NCBI GenBank assembly: GCA_028718575.1
Contig: JAQULN010000145.1
Span: 1-7,202 of the forward strand
Length of the DNA: 7,202 nt
Origin: Candidatus Krumholzibacteriia bacterium
Lineage (GTDB): Bacteria; Krumholzibacteriota; Krumholzibacteriia; LZORAL124-64-63
Direction: 5' to 3'
Shown: one piece after another, positions 5,518 to 7,202 of the stretch
Layout of the letters: every line of letters begins with the position of its first letter
Position numbering within the stretch: the stretch's first letter is position 1
Translations under genes and position numbers: made by a program
Notes under the pieces: generated by a model
Told to the model about the DNA's origin: nothing
The model's database searches: none
What the model saw: only the letters and a program-made list of their open reading frames with translations

Positions 5518-6764
5518 GCAAGGTGCTGACCGTGATCCGCAAGGAGTATCTCGAGCGAGTGCGCAGCAAAGCGTTCCTCGTCGGGACCCTGCTGGGGCCG
5601 CTGTTCATGGCGTTGCTCGTCATCGGTCCGACGGCGCTGGGCAACCTCACGCGCAGTCAGGAGCGGACCGTTGCCGTGCTCGATCTGTCTGGCGATGTCT
5701 TCGAGCCGCTGGTGGAAGTATTGCGCAAGAACGAAGACAACCACGTCAAGCTGCGCCGCTACGAGACCGGGCCGCAGGCCGCGGCCGGCGTCGAAGAACT
5801 CAAGGCGCGAGTGCTGGCGAAGGACGTCGATGCCGGCCTGGTGATCGGCGCCGACTTCTTCGCGCAGCCGCAGCTGACGTTCTATAACACAGCGGTCAGC
5901 GCCGTCGTCTTGCGCGACGAGACGTTGCGGCCTGCCCTCAACGAGGTGCTGCGCGAGGAGCGCTTCCAGCGGGCGGGCGTCCCTGCCGATCAACGCGAGT
6001 ACATCCTGGCGCGCAGCGAGTGGACCACGTTGCAATTGTCGGCTGCGGCCGAGGCGGCGCAGAGCGCCGACGTCGGCATCATCGCCGCCATCACCATGGT
6101 CATGATCATCTACATCATGGTGCTGCTCTACGGTCAGCAGAACCTGACGGTCGTGATCGAAGAGAAGAGCAGCCGCATGGTCGAAGTGCTCTTGTCCAGC
6201 CTGCGGCCGGAGCAACTGCTCGTCGGCAAGGTGGTGGGGATCGGCCTGGCGGCGCTCACCCAGGTGGCGATCTGGACCCTGGCGGGTTTCTTGGTTTCGG
6301 TGCAGGGCGTGGCGGTTGCCGGCGCGGAGATCAGCTTGACCGTCTTCAGCCCCTGGCTCTGGCTGAACTTCCTGGTCTTCTTCGTGATGGGCTATTTCCT
6401 GTACGCCAGTCTCTATGCCGGCATCGGCGCCATGTGCAATTCCGTGCAGGACGCGCAGCAATTCAGCATGGTGCTGACGATGGGCATGGTCATCCCGATC
6501 CTGCTGATGATGGTCGTGATACGGGCGCCGGATCAACCGATGGCCACGATCCTGTCGCTGGTGCCGTTCTTTTCGCCGATCCTGATGTTCATGCGCGTGA
6601 CCGTCAGCGATCCGCCCATTTGGCAGGTGGTGCTGAGCTGGCTCCTGTTGGCCTTGACGATCTGGTGGGCGAACAAGGCCGCGGGCAAGCTGTTCCGCGC
6701 CGGCATCTTGCTGTACGGCAGTTCGCCGACCTGGAAATCCCTTGCCCGGGCGCTGAGCAGGTAG
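5514..6764 (+). CDS. ABC-2 type transporter permease, NatB-like
   Basis: This 416-residue inner-membrane protein forms the channel for the ATPase upstream. It has one N-terminal helix (about 21-42), a large soluble loop (about 50-183), then a block of hydrophobic helices at about 187-207, 237-262, 281-303, 317-337, 343-360 and 368-386. That is the layout of NatB/YhaP-type ABC-2 permeases. The segment VIEEKSSRMVEVLLSSLRPEQLLVGKVVG (about 214-242), after the second helix, is a strong hallmark of this family. Translation starts at ATG 5514, which overlaps the ATPase stop as ATGA. GGAG lies 6 nt upstream, inside the ATPase gene, so the two are translated as a coupled pair. The gene ends at TAG 6762-6764, 11 bp before the palindromic element. 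The substrate cannot be told from sequence; ions, drugs or lipids are all possible. Confidence 0.93.
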   Translation: MSKVLTVIRKEYLERVRSKAFLVGTLLGPLFMALLVIGPTALGNLTRSQERTVAVLDLSGDVFEPLVEVLRKNEDNHVKLRRYETGPQAAAGVEELKARVLAKDVDAGLVIGADFFAQPQLTFYNTAVSAVVLRDETLRPALNEVLREERFQRAGVPADQREYILARSEWTTLQLSAAAEAAQSADVGIIAAITMVMIIYIMVLLYGQQNLTVVIEEKSSRMVEVLLSSLRPEQLLVGKVVGIGLAALTQVAIWTLAGFLVSVQGVAVAGAEISLTVFSPWLWLNFLVFFVMGYFLYASLYAGIGAMCNSVQDAQQFSMVLTMGMVIPILLMMVVIRAPDQPMATILSLVPFFSPILMFMRVTVSDPPIWQVVLSWLLLALTIWWANKAAGKLFRAGILLYGSSPTWKSLARALSR

Positions 6765-6775
6765 CGCGGCGACGG

Positions 6776-6803
6776 GCTAGCCCGGATTATTCATGAAGGA
6801 CCG
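6776..6803 (+). repeat. Left terminal inverted repeat, 28 bp
   Basis: This is an exact reverse complement of 6936-6963, with no mismatch. The match ends sharply on both sides: 6775 against 6964 and 6804 against 6935 are mismatched. It contains the short palindrome TTCATGAA (6790-6797). Confidence 0.95.
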
Positions 6804-6935
6804 GCTACGAACGGTCAAATGCTTGCCAGGACACGCGTTCTCGGATCGGCTCGGTCAACGTACCGCCTTGGGTACGCCTCCCTCGCCGATCCTTGCGAGC
6901 CCGCGTCCTGGCAAGCATTTTCCACTTTCTCGCGG

Positions 6936-6963
6936 CGGTCCTTCATGAATAATCCGGGCTAGC
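6936..6963 (-). repeat. Right terminal inverted repeat, 28 bp
   Basis: This is an exact reverse complement of 6776-6803. Its outer CTAG contains the stop codon of the minus-strand cyclophilin gene (TAG, plus-strand 6959-6961), so the element and the gene overlap by 5 bp. Confidence 0.95.
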
Positions 6964-7202
6964 GGCCCACGATCTCGAGCCGATAGCGGTCGCCGCGCTG
7001 GATGCGGTCCAGCACGTCGAGGCCGGCGGTTACTTCGCCGAACACGGTGTATCGTCCATCGAGGTGCGGCTGCGGCGACAGGCAGACGAACCACTGGCTG
7101 CCGCCGGTGTCCTTGCCAGCGTGCGCCAGGCCGACCGTACCGCGCGCGAACGGACGGCGCGACCATTCGCTCGGCAGCGTCCAACCCGGACCGCCCCAGC
7201 CG
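6959..7202 (-). CDS. Cyclophilin-type peptidyl-prolyl cis-trans isomerase, C-terminal part
   Basis: The minus-strand frame ending at TAG (6961-6959) is open to the window edge and gives the last 80 residues of a cyclophilin, an enzyme that interconverts cis and trans peptide bonds before proline during folding. Conserved family segments are plain: GTVGLAHAGKDTGGSQWFV (visible residues 22-40), then LDGRYTVFGEVTAGLDVLDRIQRGD (about 48-72). GSQWFV matches the GSQFFI core of the active-site region. The N-terminal half, including the catalytic FHR motif and any signal peptide, lies beyond the window, so cellular location cannot be judged. No start codon is visible. The gene converges on the permease, and its stop codon sits in the edge of the palindromic element. 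Confidence 0.9.
   Translation of the reverse strand, partial: GWGGPGWTLPSEWSRRPFARGTVGLAHAGKDTGGSQWFVCLSPQPHLDGRYTVFGEVTAGLDVLDRIQRGDRYRLEIVGR

Larger units (their letters stand above)
6776..6963. repeat. 188-bp imperfect palindrome with 28-bp perfect terminal repeats (MITE-like or REP-like)
   Basis: Nearly the whole segment folds on itself. Perfectly complementary blocks, from outside in, are 6776-6803 with 6936-6963 (28 bp), 6817-6831 with 6906-6920 (15 bp), 6834-6837 with 6902-6905, 6843-6850 with 6885-6892 (8 bp) and 6859-6864 with 6871-6876, leaving a 6-nt loop. The two halves are about 90 nt each and the outer ends are the best preserved. It has no open reading frame of its own. CTAG occurs at both outer edges (6777-6780, 6959-6962); because CTAG is its own complement, it could be either a 4-bp target duplication or part of the repeat. 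It fills almost all the space between two convergent genes and could also stop transcription from both sides. The mobile-element reading is inferred from form; no known family is claimed. Confidence 0.85.

Noticed and set aside
4863..6536. 557-codon open frame on the minus strand, opposite the exporter genes
   Set aside because: It is antisense to clear ATPase and permease genes. The product is full of His, Asp, Gln and Arg, is not globular-looking and has no family motif.
6855..7184. Minus-strand frame of 109 codons across the palindrome and the cyclophilin
   Set aside because: It is the wrong frame for the cyclophilin, whose conserved motifs are in the neighbouring frame ending at 6959. 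It also runs through the hairpin element.

Overview
The window is high-GC bacterial DNA (about two thirds G+C by eye) with tightly packed genes. The organism is probably Gram-negative: there is a periplasmic sensor histidine kinase, a sodium:solute symporter and an ABC-2 exporter, and no genus can be named from sequence alone. There is no rRNA, tRNA, CRISPR array or intact transposase. The coding content is ordinary chromosomal membrane and signalling genes, and the less usual signals lie in the two non-coding stretches.

Layout. (1) 1-1726, plus: most of an SSS-family sodium:solute symporter, cut at its N-terminus by the window edge. (2) 1723-3980, minus: a two-component pair, with an OmpR/PhoB-type response regulator (3252-3980) upstream of a membrane sensor histidine kinase (1723-3240). 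They are 11 nt apart and probably translationally coupled. The kinase and the symporter converge, and their stop codons overlap in one CTAG. (3) 3981-4545: a 565-bp non-coding region between divergent transcripts. It holds a candidate promoter for the regulator, a repeated heptamer next to a perfect dyad, interleaved inverted repeats with pseudoknot topology, and leader hairpins. (4) 4546-6764, plus: a two-gene NatAB-like ABC exporter operon, ATPase then permease, joined by an ATGA overlap. (5) 6776-6963: a 188-bp near-complete palindrome with 28-bp perfect ends, probably a MITE-like or REP-like insertion. (6) 6959-7202, minus: the C-terminal 80 residues of a cyclophilin-type peptidyl-prolyl isomerase, whose stop codon lies in the palindrome's terminal CTAG.

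The likely working unit is the divergent regulator/kinase and ABC exporter. The kinase would sense an extracytoplasmic signal and phosphorylate the regulator, which may act in the shared intergenic region to control itself and the exporter. This is inferred from gene arrangement and candidate operator sequences, not from a recognised binding site. The symporter and cyclophilin look like neighbours rather than parts of the same system. No clearly new multi-gene system is visible; the palindromic element and the structured intergenic leader are the best candidates for something undescribed.
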